From Spirosoma endbachense (GTDB taxonomy: Bacteria > Bacteroidota > Bacteroidia > Cytophagales > Spirosomataceae): a DNA stretch of 64,000 bases. Position 1 is the stretch's first letter. The number at the start of each line of letters is the position of its first letter. Under the pieces are notes generated by a model that was given only the letters and a program-made list of their open reading frames with translations, was not told where the DNA came from and did not search any database. This document shows positions 17,225 to 26,485 of this stretch, one piece after another. The stretch spans positions 1,949,749-2,013,748 of the forward strand of contig NZ_CP045997.1 in the NCBI RefSeq assembly GCF_010233585.1. Reading direction: 5' to 3'. The translations under genes and the position numbers were made by a program.

Positions 17225-20200
17225 ATGGATACTGCACTGGCTTTCCTGTTCAACCTGAATACCTTTCTGCTTTTGTGTGTAGTGACTGTTCTGGGAATTT
17301 TATGGCGCGGTCCATTCCAGAAAACACCCACCTACATGCTTCTGGCGGTACTCGGCGTTGCTTCGGTCCTTACCATACGAAGCTACGTGTCGGCCCCCGA
17401 GCAGATTTATACGAATGCCAGCCACCATGTTCTCGAACACATTGGCATACAGTTTCAAACGCAGTTGACACTGGCCGATGGGCAGCATCCAAACCGGGCG
17501 TTCTGGGATGCTAAACCCGGAAACCTCACACTCCAGGCCAATACATCGGGCACGACCAAACTGGTGGGTCGGGGCTTTTGCGAGCCCATATTTATCGGCA
17601 ACAACGACTTGTATACCCTGGCAAATCCGGTTTTCGAGAAGCAGGTATCCAGACAATTGACCATTGGTTATGGTCAAAATCGATCCCTATCCCTGAATGT
17701 AGAGCCCATCGACGATGACCAGACTCGCTACCTCCTGCAACTCAGCAATGGTACGTCAACAAGCCCCTGGGACACCCTTCTCTTTAACCGACGCATCAAA
17801 ACCGGCCTTTTGCTCGGAACACTCCTGAGCAGAGTACCCATCGACCGACCGGGTTTAGCACAGGCTCAAACCATGTTGGATAGCGCCTACCTGATTCGGG
17901 CCCAACTGGGTACAAAAGCGAACGAGGATAGTCCACTCTATCTGTTTCCATCGGCGGCTATGTTGCGGTCGGCAACATCACTACAAATCGATGGTGTCAC
18001 GATTGCGCTTAGTCGGCATCCCGAATTTACGGCTCCACTTGGCCCGGAGCAGTTGTTTTTCACCGGACTTAAGGTCAGCCGGACGCCACTCTACCGCGTT
18101 GGTGCCATTGGCCGTCAAATGGCGCTGTGGCTGGAAACGCCGGAGCGAATGTACCTAAAACCAACCGGCCCGACTGGTGAATCTCTTTTTCTGACCTCCT
18201 CTATCGACGATGTCATTAACAACGCATTACCGGCTGGGTATCAACTAGGAAAACTCCGGAACAGCCAGAATCGGCATCAATTTTCGGCCAGTTTATTTTA
18301 CGTAACCGGCCCTACAAGGCAGCCGATGCGATTTCGGGTTGTCAGTCAGGAACAAACGAACGCGCTGATCAACGAAAAACGCGCAGGCGACACCCTGTCT
18401 CTAAAAACAGCTACCCGTTCCGGCACACCGGCTAACCGGTGGCTCCTCCGTGTAACGGACCTAAAAGCAGTCAATCCACTTCAATTCTGGCATCTGGCTC
18501 TACTGGTTGCTCTGCTGGTAGTTGGTAGTTTAGCCTCCGTGTGGCTCACGCCGTATTCGCTTTATGGGCCAACCCGACAGCCGCTGCGCTTCATCAACAC
18601 CGAACTCATTGCGTATATACTCCTGCTGGCCTTCATGACGGTTCGAGGTATTTTACTCTGGCGGGTGGGTACGTTTCCACCCACTGATTCCTCTGCCAAT
18701 TTTGCCAACTTGAGCTGGAACTATTACACAGACACCATACTTGCTGTTTTGCTCTTTTTCGCGGTCATCTACGGGTGGAAACTCCGGGGCCAGGTGGTCA
18801 GTCAATGGATCAATCGGAACCTGGCCCAATGGCCTGATACGTTATCCGAAAAACCACTATTGGCGTACCTTCTCCCGATATTCGTCAATGTTGCTGCCGG
18901 ACCGATTGCGTGGCTGGAGCGGATTGCCAGTGTATTCCTCCCGTTGCTCGTCTACATGGTGGTGGATTACAACTGGCTCCGGCAGATTTACCGCAATGGG
19001 GATAGTTCGGTGAATTCTTCGGCATACCAGCGCCTTTCGGCCATCAACTGGTTAAGCTGCTTTGGCCTGTTAGGGATGCTCGACGCTGGATTCGCCATTA
19101 TTTTCGGGCTATTCAGTCTGCTCTACATGTGGCTGCGGTTGTTCACCTTTGAAGACCACCAGTTACCCGGCGCTTCACGCTTCGGGCAATACCGTTATCT
19201 GTTCAGTTGGTTTGGACCGCCAACCGCCATTTTATTGTACTTATATGCCCTGCCATGGCTTATCGAACTTACTTTTCGTGCGCCTGGGCCACTGCTAACG
19301 ATTGTCATCCTTACTTTTGGTGTGATCGTTCTTCGGTTTCTATGGCCTCAGGAGAAACGTCCTACGTGGGGTCTCCCGCTGGTCGCTGGTCTAATGGCCG
19401 TGTTAATTGGGAGCTTGTTTCTCTTCCCGAATGCGGTCGATCGTATGCTGGAAAAAGAAGCCCGTATCCGCTATCGGGCGGGCATATTGATTCATTCGGC
19501 CGACGAACTGATGCGTCAGGAGCAGAATCGCTTCAACAACGGAGCTAATCAAAAACTCCTTGAAGCCGCCCAGAATCAATGGCTGGTCAATTACTTCTAC
19601 GACAAAGGCAACTTCAGTCTGACCCACTACGCCCGACTGGTTCCACACATTAATACCGGCTCCACCTATCAGACACAACTTGCCGATCTGGTCGCCGTTC
19701 GTTATGTGATTGCCGAGCATAGCGAGTGGATCATCTGGATGCTTCTGGCACTGCTTCTGGGCTGGTTGATCAGTACCGTTAGTGGCGGGAAACTCAGTCC
19801 TGCCTCAAAAATGCGGGCCCAATTGGTCTGTCTGCTGTTCAGTATCGCGTTTGCCGTCTGGATGACCGCTACGAACCGGATGGTATTTGTGGGGCAGGAC
19901 TTTCCCCTATTAAGCCTGAATAGCCGCCTGACATTGCTTCTGTCTCTGTCTATCTTTGTGGCCGTTATTGTACTGGGCACACCACTTTCCTCTTCGCAGC
20001 CCTTACCGGCGCGCTATGAATTCAGTCGGTTTGGCCGACGCTCGTTTGGGGTTCTGATGGCCGGGTTAGTATTGATTGCTACCCTGTCGTATTACCTGTT
20101 TCCATTTGACCGAAATACACGCCAGTTCGATTTATCGCAAACCATCAGCGATCTGCAAACGGCTTTTGGTGAGCTTAATGGCCCTTTCCAGACGTTTCAG

Positions 20201-22504
20201 CAGGAACAAAATAACCCAAGAGGTTCGACTCGACAACTACTACGCCAGTTCGACACCTATCTGAAAGGGCCCGGACATGCAGCCGCCGATACGCTCTTTG
20301 CCCGACAGCCACTACTTCGGAGCGCGTATGCAGCCTTTCTGGCCCAACCAGCCAGAAATCGATCACAGAATCTGATTCACCTCCGTCGCTCCAATGAGGG
20401 CACATGGGAGTTTGCGGTCAATCCATTTTATTATAACGTGAGCAGTCCTGATGCTGATCAGGATGGCTATCAGGGCCATGTACTGGCTCGATCTGAATTG
20501 CCCAGTGTACTATTAGTCAATCGATCTAACAGCGACCAGTCGTTACGAATTTCCCGTAACAGCCCGGTTGCCGACTGGTTCAGCGCTCCCGGCAGCCCGT
20601 TCAGTAGCAGCAATCTGAACCTGCGGTTAAGCACAATACCCGCCAGTTGGACAACCGACTCACTACCCTTGCTGGTGCTGACCACTACCCAGGGCGACGA
20701 ACACACAACCCGGTCGCGGTATCTGGTTAAACAGGGGAGCCATGTACTGGAATCGTCGCGATCAGACTTTGCTCTGCGACTACAACCCGGCGATCTGCTC
20801 CAGTTTATGCCCGAAGGAAGTGGTCGGCTGATCAACTATGAAGTTCGGCAAAACGACCATCATTTTCTGGCACGCAATGTCTGGCTAAATGGTCGCCCGC
20901 AGTACGTGTATCCCCTGCGTGACCGTTTTTTATGGTCATACCACTTTACGAACCTGGTTAAGTCAGCCTACGACCGGGATGCAGAACGGCAACATCAGCC
21001 TGTTCGAACTACGCTCGATCGACCGCTAACCGAGAAGGTGACAGAATTAGTGCGTGATTTTTATGGCTCACGCCCACTCAGAACCCCAGCCGAACGTGCT
21101 AAAGCCTTCAGCATGGTGGTGCTCGATGAACGCGGTCAGATTCGCCTGATGGCTGATCATAAACGCGGTAATACAACAGCTATCGATCCAAACCGCATGG
21201 CCGATTTCCAGCCAATTCTCGACGCACTTTACCTTGATCCGCAACGCTATGATGAACGGATGCTGTTCGGCAACAAGTGCCTCATGCGGATGGAAAACGG
21301 TCCTGCCTCAACCTTCAAGCCGGTTTTATACGCGGCCACAACATCGCAGTTCAATCTGGGCTGGGAAAATCTACAGCTTGGCGCGGTAGATAGTCAAACA
21401 ATGGAGGCCATCGCCCGCCCAAACGGCGATGATTATACACTGCGCTATTTTGGTGGCAAAGGACTCCGGTTCACCGTTGGGCGAAACAATCTGACAGGTC
21501 ATAACAATCATTACTACCTGAGCCATTCAACAAATACCTACAATTCGCTGGTACTGCTTCTTGGCTCACTGGATGCGGCTCAGGCAAGGCGAACCAAACA
21601 GGCGTTTGTCAACAGTTCGTCCGATACTCCTTTTTTTGTGAAAGGAGTATCGGAGGATGCGAAGCGAAACTTCCCGCTAGTAAGCTATGGTGGACAAACC
21701 TATCGCATTCGTCAGTTTCCATCCTGGGATAATCCAAACTCGTTGCTGGGGCGTGGGCTTTGGGAGAATTTCGATTTGCCGATTAATTCAGCGCAGGTTG
21801 TCAGCGAAAATGGTCAGCATAGCCGCAACCTCGCTCCGGGCCTCAATGATGCCCTGATTGATGCGTCGCGCAGTTCGTTTAAACTCTGGAGTTTCCCCGA
21901 ACCCTCCCATCTGTATTTGATCGACCGACGAACAAGTCTGCAAAATGCCATTGCCCAGTGCGCATCGGGTGCCTATCCAATCACAACAACACCCCTAAAA
22001 ATGGCTGAAATGGCGGGTAAACTCTTCTCGTTTAACAACGCCTACAAAGCACATATTCTGGCCGACCAACCGCCTGTCACACAGACGGGATTTAGTGTCG
22101 ATGCGTCGTGGATAGCGCCGGATCAACTCAGTACATTTTACGCCCAGAATCTCTTTGCGGGCATGCATGAAGCCATTCAGGAAGGTACCGCTCAATGGCT
22201 GCGACCGCTGCGTGATGCTTATGACGGTCAATATTCGTTTTATGCCAAAACCGGCACGATCAGCGGGAACCGGGCAGCCGGCAGCGCACGCGATAAACAC
22301 CTCTTGCTGGTTGTTAGTCAGGAACCTTTGCACGATCGGCAATTGCACCCCTCCGATTTACGAAACAATCGTTTCCGGGTCATTTATGTGTCGTTTTACA
22401 GTCATTCGCCCGGTGGTGCCTGGGATACGGCCACCGCAGAGCTAATCCGTAAACTTATCAAAGAAGTCATCGATAGCCCACAATCGTCAGCCAGCCGCCT
22501 ATGA
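17225..22504 (+). CDS. Giant SEDS-like / penicillin-binding transpeptidase fusion protein
   Basis: A 1,759-residue membrane protein; ATG at 17225 is preferred to TTG at 17216. Two N-terminal helices (~1-52) are followed by ~370 extracytoplasmic residues. Residues ~420-970 hold about ten to thirteen helices; the last ones carry YVIAEHSEW followed by a helix and VGQDFPLLSLNSRLTLL, which resemble the EE.G and GLTLPLISYGGSS segments of FtsW/RodA. After a ~350-residue periplasmic part, the transpeptidase domain shows TTLDRPL, the SxxK motif at Ser1362-Lys1365 (ASTFKP), SxN at 1435-1437 (STN), and KTG at 1675-1677. These are the complete catalytic motifs of a class B-type penicillin-binding protein. 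A single chain would join glycan polymerase and cross-linking enzyme. The SEDS part is less certain than the transpeptidase. Confidence 0.82.
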   Translation: MDTALAFLFNLNTFLLLCVVTVLGILWRGPFQKTPTYMLLAVLGVASVLTIRSYVSAPEQIYTNASHHVLEHIGIQFQTQLTLADGQHPNRAFWDAKPGNLTLQANTSGTTKLVGRGFCEPIFIGNNDLYTLANPVFEKQVSRQLTIGYGQNRSLSLNVEPIDDDQTRYLLQLSNGTSTSPWDTLLFNRRIKTGLLLGTLLSRVPIDRPGLAQAQTMLDSAYLIRAQLGTKANEDSPLYLFPSAAMLRSATSLQIDGVTIALSRHPEFTAPLGPEQLFFTGLKVSRTPLYRVGAIGRQMALWLETPERMYLKPTGPTGESLFLTSSIDDVINNALPAGYQLGKLRNSQNRHQFSASLFYVTGPTRQPMRFRVVSQEQTNALINEKRAGDTLSLKTATRSGTPANRWLLRVTDLKAVNPLQFWHLALLVALLVVGSLASVWLTPYSLYGPTRQPLRFINTELIAYILLLAFMTVRGILLWRVGTFPPTDSSANFANLSWNYYTDTILAVLLFFAVIYGWKLRGQVVSQWINRNLAQWPDTLSEKPLLAYLLPIFVNVAAGPIAWLERIASVFLPLLVYMVVDYNWLRQIYRNGDSSVNSSAYQRLSAINWLSCFGLLGMLDAGFAIIFGLFSLLYMWLRLFTFEDHQLPGASRFGQYRYLFSWFGPPTAILLYLYALPWLIELTFRAPGPLLTIVILTFGVIVLRFLWPQEKRPTWGLPLVAGLMAVLIGSLFLFPNAVDRMLEKEARIRYRAGILIHSADELMRQEQNRFNNGANQKLLEAAQNQWLVNYFYDKGNFSLTHYARLVPHINTGSTYQTQLADLVAVRYVIAEHSEWIIWMLLALLLGWLISTVSGGKLSPASKMRAQLVCLLFSIAFAVWMTATNRMVFVGQDFPLLSLNSRLTLLLSLSIFVAVIVLGTPLSSSQPLPARYEFSRFGRRSFGVLMAGLVLIATLSYYLFPFDRNTRQFDLSQTISDLQTAFGELNGPFQTFQQEQNNPRGSTRQLLRQFDTYLKGPGHAAADTLFARQPLLRSAYAAFLAQPARNRSQNLIHLRRSNEGTWEFAVNPFYYNVSSPDADQDGYQGHVLARSELPSVLLVNRSNSDQSLRISRNSPVADWFSAPGSPFSSSNLNLRLSTIPASWTTDSLPLLVLTTTQGDEHTTRSRYLVKQGSHVLESSRSDFALRLQPGDLLQFMPEGSGRLINYEVRQNDHHFLARNVWLNGRPQYVYPLRDRFLWSYHFTNLVKSAYDRDAERQHQPVRTTLDRPLTEKVTELVRDFYGSRPLRTPAERAKAFSMVVLDERGQIRLMADHKRGNTTAIDPNRMADFQPILDALYLDPQRYDERMLFGNKCLMRMENGPASTFKPVLYAATTSQFNLGWENLQLGAVDSQTMEAIARPNGDDYTLRYFGGKGLRFTVGRNNLTGHNNHYYLSHSTNTYNSLVLLLGSLDAAQARRTKQAFVNSSSDTPFFVKGVSEDAKRNFPLVSYGGQTYRIRQFPSWDNPNSLLGRGLWENFDLPINSAQVVSENGQHSRNLAPGLNDALIDASRSSFKLWSFPEPSHLYLIDRRTSLQNAIAQCASGAYPITTTPLKMAEMAGKLFSFNNAYKAHILADQPPVTQTGFSVDASWIAPDQLSTFYAQNLFAGMHEAIQEGTAQWLRPLRDAYDGQYSFYAKTGTISGNRAAGSARDKHLLLVVSQEPLHDRQLHPSDLRNNRFRVIYVSFYSHSPGGAWDTATAELIRKLIKEVIDSPQSSASRL

Positions 22505-23034
22505 AACTTCGCCGATCCATACCCAACGAGCAACCAGCAGTGACTCCACTGCCTTCGTCCCCTCGGGCAACCCCGGTTCGCCCGAAGCCAGCCGGTTTAT
22601 TGTTCAGTATCACAACGTTTCTGGTGCTGACAATAGCTATTGTCTGGCTGAATGGCCCTTCCGACGAGGCCCCTATCCCCGCACAAACGCTCCAGCCGAA
22701 CCGAATGGACACAGATCGGCATCTGGTTTGGGTCCGGCTCGATTCGTTGCGAAACCGGCTTGATCTGTTGACGGGGGATAATGGTTTATCGATTCGTTCC
22801 GGAACCGAACGGCTGTACATTCAGGCCAGCAATCGAAAACAACTTGAGCGGTATTTGCTCAATGGCCTGGCGCTGACCCGATTTACGCAGGCAGCCAATA
22901 GCCCGGTACGGGTCGAATCGGCTGGCGATGGTTTCTCGCTACCCATTCAGCAACGACAGGGCATTACCTACGTACAGGTCCCGACCGACATCATTAGTAG
23001 TTTACTCCGCAGCACCGAATCATTAGCCGAATGA
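22501..23034 (+). CDS. Single-pass membrane protein of unknown function
   Basis: A 177-residue protein whose ATG overlaps the stop codon of the giant gene (ATGA), and whose own stop overlaps the next ATG in the same way, so all three are translationally coupled. A Pro-rich cytoplasmic N-terminus (~1-33) precedes one helix (GLLFSITTFLVLTIAIVWL), leaving ~125 residues outside. The outer part has a strand-rich pattern (DRHLVWVRLDSL, ERLYIQASNRKQLERYLLNGL, GITYVQVPTDII) with no recognised motif. Topology is like FtsL/FtsB-type partners of SEDS-PBP pairs in being a small bitopic protein, but there is no coiled-coil or sequence resemblance. Confidence 0.7.
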   Translation: MKLRRSIPNEQPAVTPLPSSPRATPVRPKPAGLLFSITTFLVLTIAIVWLNGPSDEAPIPAQTLQPNRMDTDRHLVWVRLDSLRNRLDLLTGDNGLSIRSGTERLYIQASNRKQLERYLLNGLALTRFTQAANSPVRVESAGDGFSLPIQQRQGITYVQVPTDIISSLLRSTESLAE

Positions 23035-24362
23035 AGCCGCTTACTATTCTTTCAACGTTTTCGACCAACGAACTCCGGCCCGCTTACTTTGCCCGACACG
23101 TTACGCCCGATGGAACAACCGTTCTGGTTGGTATGGCGGGCAAGTTTAGATCTTTTGCCGACGAAGCTGCACGCACGCACAGTAAGCTACTCAATTCCAG
23201 TCAATTTGAATCAATACGTCAGCAAGCATTAGCGTCATTCCGCGAGCGATTTGCCCAGCAGAAACACCAGCCTTTTAGCGGTAGTGACGATGATATTCTG
23301 CGGAGTTTCGGGCAGTTAATCATTTCCCCTACTGGAGCAGTAAACGCATTTGCCTGGGGACGTTTCCAGTTTTCGTCGGTTCAGAATGGCTCCGGACGAA
23401 CCGACCTACCGGCCGTTCTGAATCCGGGGCAGTACATCATTGGCGATGCCGAAGGAGCAGGTATTACCACTACCGTTGCGCAAAATCTGGCGAAGGTGAC
23501 CAGTCTGGATTCATTGACGCAGGCTACCGGCTCACTGGCTGACCCTTTCATGCTTGTCACCGTTGAAGTGGCTACGGAATCGTCTGCCCCTTTGCCGGTT
23601 GAAACCAAGCCGGCTGCTCCGCCGATTCAGGTGTCTGTACCCGAGCCTGTGCCAGTCGAAGTGCTGCCTACGCCAGCCCCGATGGTTGCTCAAACTCCTC
23701 GTCCGCCAGCCCAAACGCAGGTCCCTGTGAAACCCGCCCCAGAGCCGGTATCAGCATTCCCTTGGAAAGCCATTTCACTTTTTTTGCTAACCTTTATCAT
23801 TGTGGGAAGTATTGGCGGTGGTTATTATTGGTGGAAAATTCGACCAAAACAGAGAGCCGTACATCATGCGCAACAACCGAAGGATAGCGCTGAGTATGTT
23901 ATAACCTCCGAAAATGGATCAGATTTCGACGAGCCGGAAGACAGCACAGCGATTCTTGAAAACCCCGAAGAGTCAGCCCAGCCACTCAATGAATCTCCTC
24001 CGCCCAGTGAAGCTGAGCAGTTACTTCAGCAATACCGGAATCAGCCCGATTCGCTGATGTATCTGATTCGTGCTGCCGAGCAGGTGGGGGATGTACCAGA
24101 TGCCGATCGTCAGCAGGCGTTACGGAGCGAAATCGACCGCGAGCGGGCGTATCGCTTTAACGAACAGACCCAGACTGCCCGAACCACTTACGATCAGGCT
24201 GTGCTCTACCTGCTGGCTGACCAAAAAGCAAAAGCGGGCACAGCTTTACAGGCAGCCCAGCGCGCCTATGAAATGGCTCTGCTGCTCCAGCCCGACAAAG
24301 CCGACTCAGTAAGGCCACAGCTAGAGCAGGTTCGCGAAAAAATCAATTCATTGAACGAGTAA
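23031..24362 (+). CDS. Membrane protein with possible degenerate PP2C-like N-domain and helical C-domain
   Basis: A 443-residue protein. Residues ~1-185 form a globular domain (DGTTVLVGMAGKFRSFADEAA, then QYIIGDAEGAGITTTVAQ and DPFMLVTVEV) whose strand/helix order recalls PP2C phosphatases, but the metal-binding aspartates of active enzymes (ED, DGMGG) are not present. This comparison is weak. A Pro/Val-rich linker (~190-240) leads to a transmembrane helix (~245-265), an acidic stretch, then a helical C-terminal region (~325-440) with tetratricopeptide-like spacing (KAGTALQAAQRAYEMALLLQP). No signal peptide, so the N-domain is probably cytoplasmic and the repeats outside. It is the last gene before the shared terminator. 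Confidence 0.7.
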   Translation: MKPLTILSTFSTNELRPAYFARHVTPDGTTVLVGMAGKFRSFADEAARTHSKLLNSSQFESIRQQALASFRERFAQQKHQPFSGSDDDILRSFGQLIISPTGAVNAFAWGRFQFSSVQNGSGRTDLPAVLNPGQYIIGDAEGAGITTTVAQNLAKVTSLDSLTQATGSLADPFMLVTVEVATESSAPLPVETKPAAPPIQVSVPEPVPVEVLPTPAPMVAQTPRPPAQTQVPVKPAPEPVSAFPWKAISLFLLTFIIVGSIGGGYYWWKIRPKQRAVHHAQQPKDSAEYVITSENGSDFDEPEDSTAILENPEESAQPLNESPPPSEAEQLLQQYRNQPDSLMYLIRAAEQVGDVPDADRQQALRSEIDRERAYRFNEQTQTARTTYDQAVLYLLADQKAKAGTALQAAQRAYEMALLLQPDKADSVRPQLEQVREKINSLNE

Positions 24363-24374
24363 TTCTATAGTTCG

Positions 24375-24420
24375 CAGCCTGTTTTTTTTAACCGTGGCAC
24401 GGCCTAAAAAAAACAGGCTG
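24375..24420. terminator. Symmetric 16-bp hairpin terminator between convergent operons
   Basis: Arms 24375-24390 and 24405-24420 are exact reverse complements around a 14-base loop; the arms contain an eight-T and an eight-A run, and the loop itself holds a CCGTG/CACGG mini-stem. It starts 13 bases after the stop at 24362 and ends 16 bases before the stop of the leftward caspase gene, so it can end transcription in both directions. Confidence 0.8.
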
Positions 24421-24435
24421 TCCAAAAACTGAACC

Positions 24436-25554
24436 TTATTCAGGTTTAACGAAGTAGAATTTACCGCGCAGCCGCCCTTCGCTGTAGGGTGGTTGCTTGA
24501 TGCCCCGTTCTTCCAGACCGGCATCAATACGCTCGATGAGCCCGTAGATATCAACCCCAGGTTCTTCGATGTGTCGGATTAACTCGCTGGTAAACAAGCC
24601 ATTCTTCTCCAGGCCGTCGGAGGCTACTTTACCTGGCTCCGTGGCATATACGATCATGGTGCCAACGGGTGGTGCAATGGTGGTGTGGATAGGATCGCCC
24701 ATACTCCGATTCCAGGATCGGTACGGATTATTGCGGCAGGCATCCCAGAATACCAGGTTAGCACCTGTCGGATTTGCCTGCTCCATTTTAGCAACCAATC
24801 GCCGTAATGGATAGCACTCAAACTCTACATCGGGCTCGGTTGACGGATCGGCATCAACGGGTTGCAGGTAGTTATCACCATTAACCATCAGCCCATGACC
24901 AGCGTAAAAAACCAGCCCGACATTTTGCTTCTGACGCCCTAAATCGACCAGAAACGTGTCAACTGTTCGCTTCAATTCGCGGAGTGGCAGATTCTCCCGC
25001 AACACGACCTCAAAACCTACTTTTTGCAGGTAATCCCGAATGGTTCGCCCGTCGTTGATTGGATTACGAAGCGCTGCTTTCGGGTAACTTGCATTGGCTA
25101 CCACCAGAGCCAAACGCTTGGGAGCATTCGGTGATGGCGGAGTCTGTGGCCCCATTTTATACGTCACATAACGCGAGTCGGACGTGGTTGTTCCGGCGGG
25201 GTTCGTTGCGGTCAGGTGTATTTCGTTGGCCCCTGGCTCAAGTGTAATTTCTTCGGTAAGCTCCTGCCCACATTCGACATGCTTAAAACCGGTCCGTTTA
25301 TTTGGGATTTCTTTGCCGTTCTGAAAAAAATGGTAGCTAAGTGGCTCCACCGATTGTATGCACGCAGTTATCCGCACGGTTGGCACTTTTTGCTCCGACC
25401 GTGTCAGTTGCGGACTTTGCCAGGTAATGACGGGCGCGACCTGCCTGACCGTTTTTACCCAGCCGCTGGCGCTGGTTATAATGCCCGTCTGCTGCGCCAG
25501 CAAGGATTTGGCGAAGAGTAAGATTCCCCAAAAAACGATTACTATTCTTTTCAT
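24436..25554 (-). CDS. Secreted caspase-like (C14) peptidase with N-terminal Ig-like domain
   Basis: A 372-residue protein with signal peptide ending SLLAQ. Residues ~40-130 look like an Ig/carbohydrate-binding-type beta domain (ITLEPGANEIHLTATNPAG). The caspase domain begins at KRLALVVANASYP and has N-D in LRNPINDG, catalytic His220 in FYAGHG and Cys273 in WDACRNNP, a textbook metacaspase-like set. It ends with GKFYFVKPE. It is a full, probably active enzyme and more canonical than the caspase at 6947-8041. It is convergent with the large sigma-factor operon and separated from the next leftward gene upstream (25657-26484) by 102 bases. Function unknown; exported caspases may process surface proteins. 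Confidence 0.9.
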   Translation of the reverse strand: MKRIVIVFWGILLFAKSLLAQQTGIITSASGWVKTVRQVAPVITWQSPQLTRSEQKVPTVRITACIQSVEPLSYHFFQNGKEIPNKRTGFKHVECGQELTEEITLEPGANEIHLTATNPAGTTTSDSRYVTYKMGPQTPPSPNAPKRLALVVANASYPKAALRNPINDGRTIRDYLQKVGFEVVLRENLPLRELKRTVDTFLVDLGRQKQNVGLVFYAGHGLMVNGDNYLQPVDADPSTEPDVEFECYPLRRLVAKMEQANPTGANLVFWDACRNNPYRSWNRSMGDPIHTTIAPPVGTMIVYATEPGKVASDGLEKNGLFTSELIRHIEEPGVDIYGLIERIDAGLEERGIKQPPYSEGRLRGKFYFVKPE

Positions 25555-25656
25555 TTAGTGTTATGGGCCGGTAATCCTTACGGATAGATAGACAACAAAA
25601 GAGGTAAAACCGTTGTAAGTGCTATCCTTTTTATAGTAAGCGGTTCATGTTACCCG

Positions 25657-26484
25657 CTAGAACTGATAGCGAAGTCCAAATGTCGGCGTTTTCCCGACAA
25701 CGTTCATCGTAGGTCTCATTCCAATCGATTGATTTTTGCGACGCTGTTCGTTCTTTACTCCTTTCAACAGCGTGTACGTTACATCGGCAACCCAGATAAC
25801 GGCAGCCGTACTGACTGCCAGTACGTATCGATGATTCAGGCTGTTAGCCTCATTATAATAGGGAACTGCGAGCCGATCATAGGGTTGCTGAAGGTATAGC
25901 GCATACTGGTCGTTTGACTTGCCCTTCTGCAAGAGCCCATAGGCCAGTGCCCCTACATACGCGACCGAAATCAATGGCCGCAGCCCAATACTGTGTTTAG
26001 GCTGAACCATAATGTTGCCCAGACCCGGCAATAGCGCCGACAGCAACGCATTTGTCGGGCCACCGCCAATAACCTGCTGCTCCGTGCCGGTGGCCGAACT
26101 GTTTTCTACATTGCCTTTCCTAACAGCTGGACCTGGTTTACTAAAAGGTTTGATATTCACCTTTGCCTGGATTTCCTCATCCAGCGTTTCGCCGTCACGG
26201 AGGTAATCCCAGACAACGATTTTGTTCGGACCCGACGTAACGCCCAATCCGGCATCGCCCGATAGCGTTCTCACGTTCAATTGCCCCCGCAGCCGTCCTT
26301 CAATCTGAATAAAGATGGAGTCTTTCAGGGTCAGATTTTCTACGTCATACCGAATAATAACCTGCTTTGGAGACGACTCAACCCGGATGTTCGATACCAT
26401 TGGCGGTTTCTCCGGCGATTGGCCATAGCCCAAACCAATGCCGAAGCACCAGATGATAAGCCCGTTAACTAAATTTCTCTCCAT
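25657..26484 (-). CDS. Secreted/membrane protein with DUF5683-like C-terminal region
   Basis: The ATG at 26484 lies one base after the stop of the upstream lipoprotein gene and gives 275 residues; an ATG at 26508 would overlap it. A signal segment ends near GLGYGQ. Residues ~30-110 form a beta domain (QVIIRYDVENL, IQIEGRLRGQ, KIVVWDYLRDGE) like periplasmic Ig-type modules. Residues ~140-250 contain ALLPGLGNIMVQ, then helices (ISVAYVGALAYGLLQKG; VLAVSTAAVIWVADVTYTLLKG) in the pattern of DUF5683 membrane proteins of Bacteroidota. The C-terminus ends GLRYQF, as in outer-membrane-associated strands. It is co-transcribed with the PKD/LamG lipoprotein. Confidence 0.7.
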   Translation of the reverse strand: MERNLVNGLIIWCFGIGLGYGQSPEKPPMVSNIRVESSPKQVIIRYDVENLTLKDSIFIQIEGRLRGQLNVRTLSGDAGLGVTSGPNKIVVWDYLRDGETLDEEIQAKVNIKPFSKPGPAVRKGNVENSSATGTEQQVIGGGPTNALLSALLPGLGNIMVQPKHSIGLRPLISVAYVGALAYGLLQKGKSNDQYALYLQQPYDRLAVPYYNEANSLNHRYVLAVSTAAVIWVADVTYTLLKGVKNEQRRKNQSIGMRPTMNVVGKTPTFGLRYQF

Positions 26485-26485
26485 A

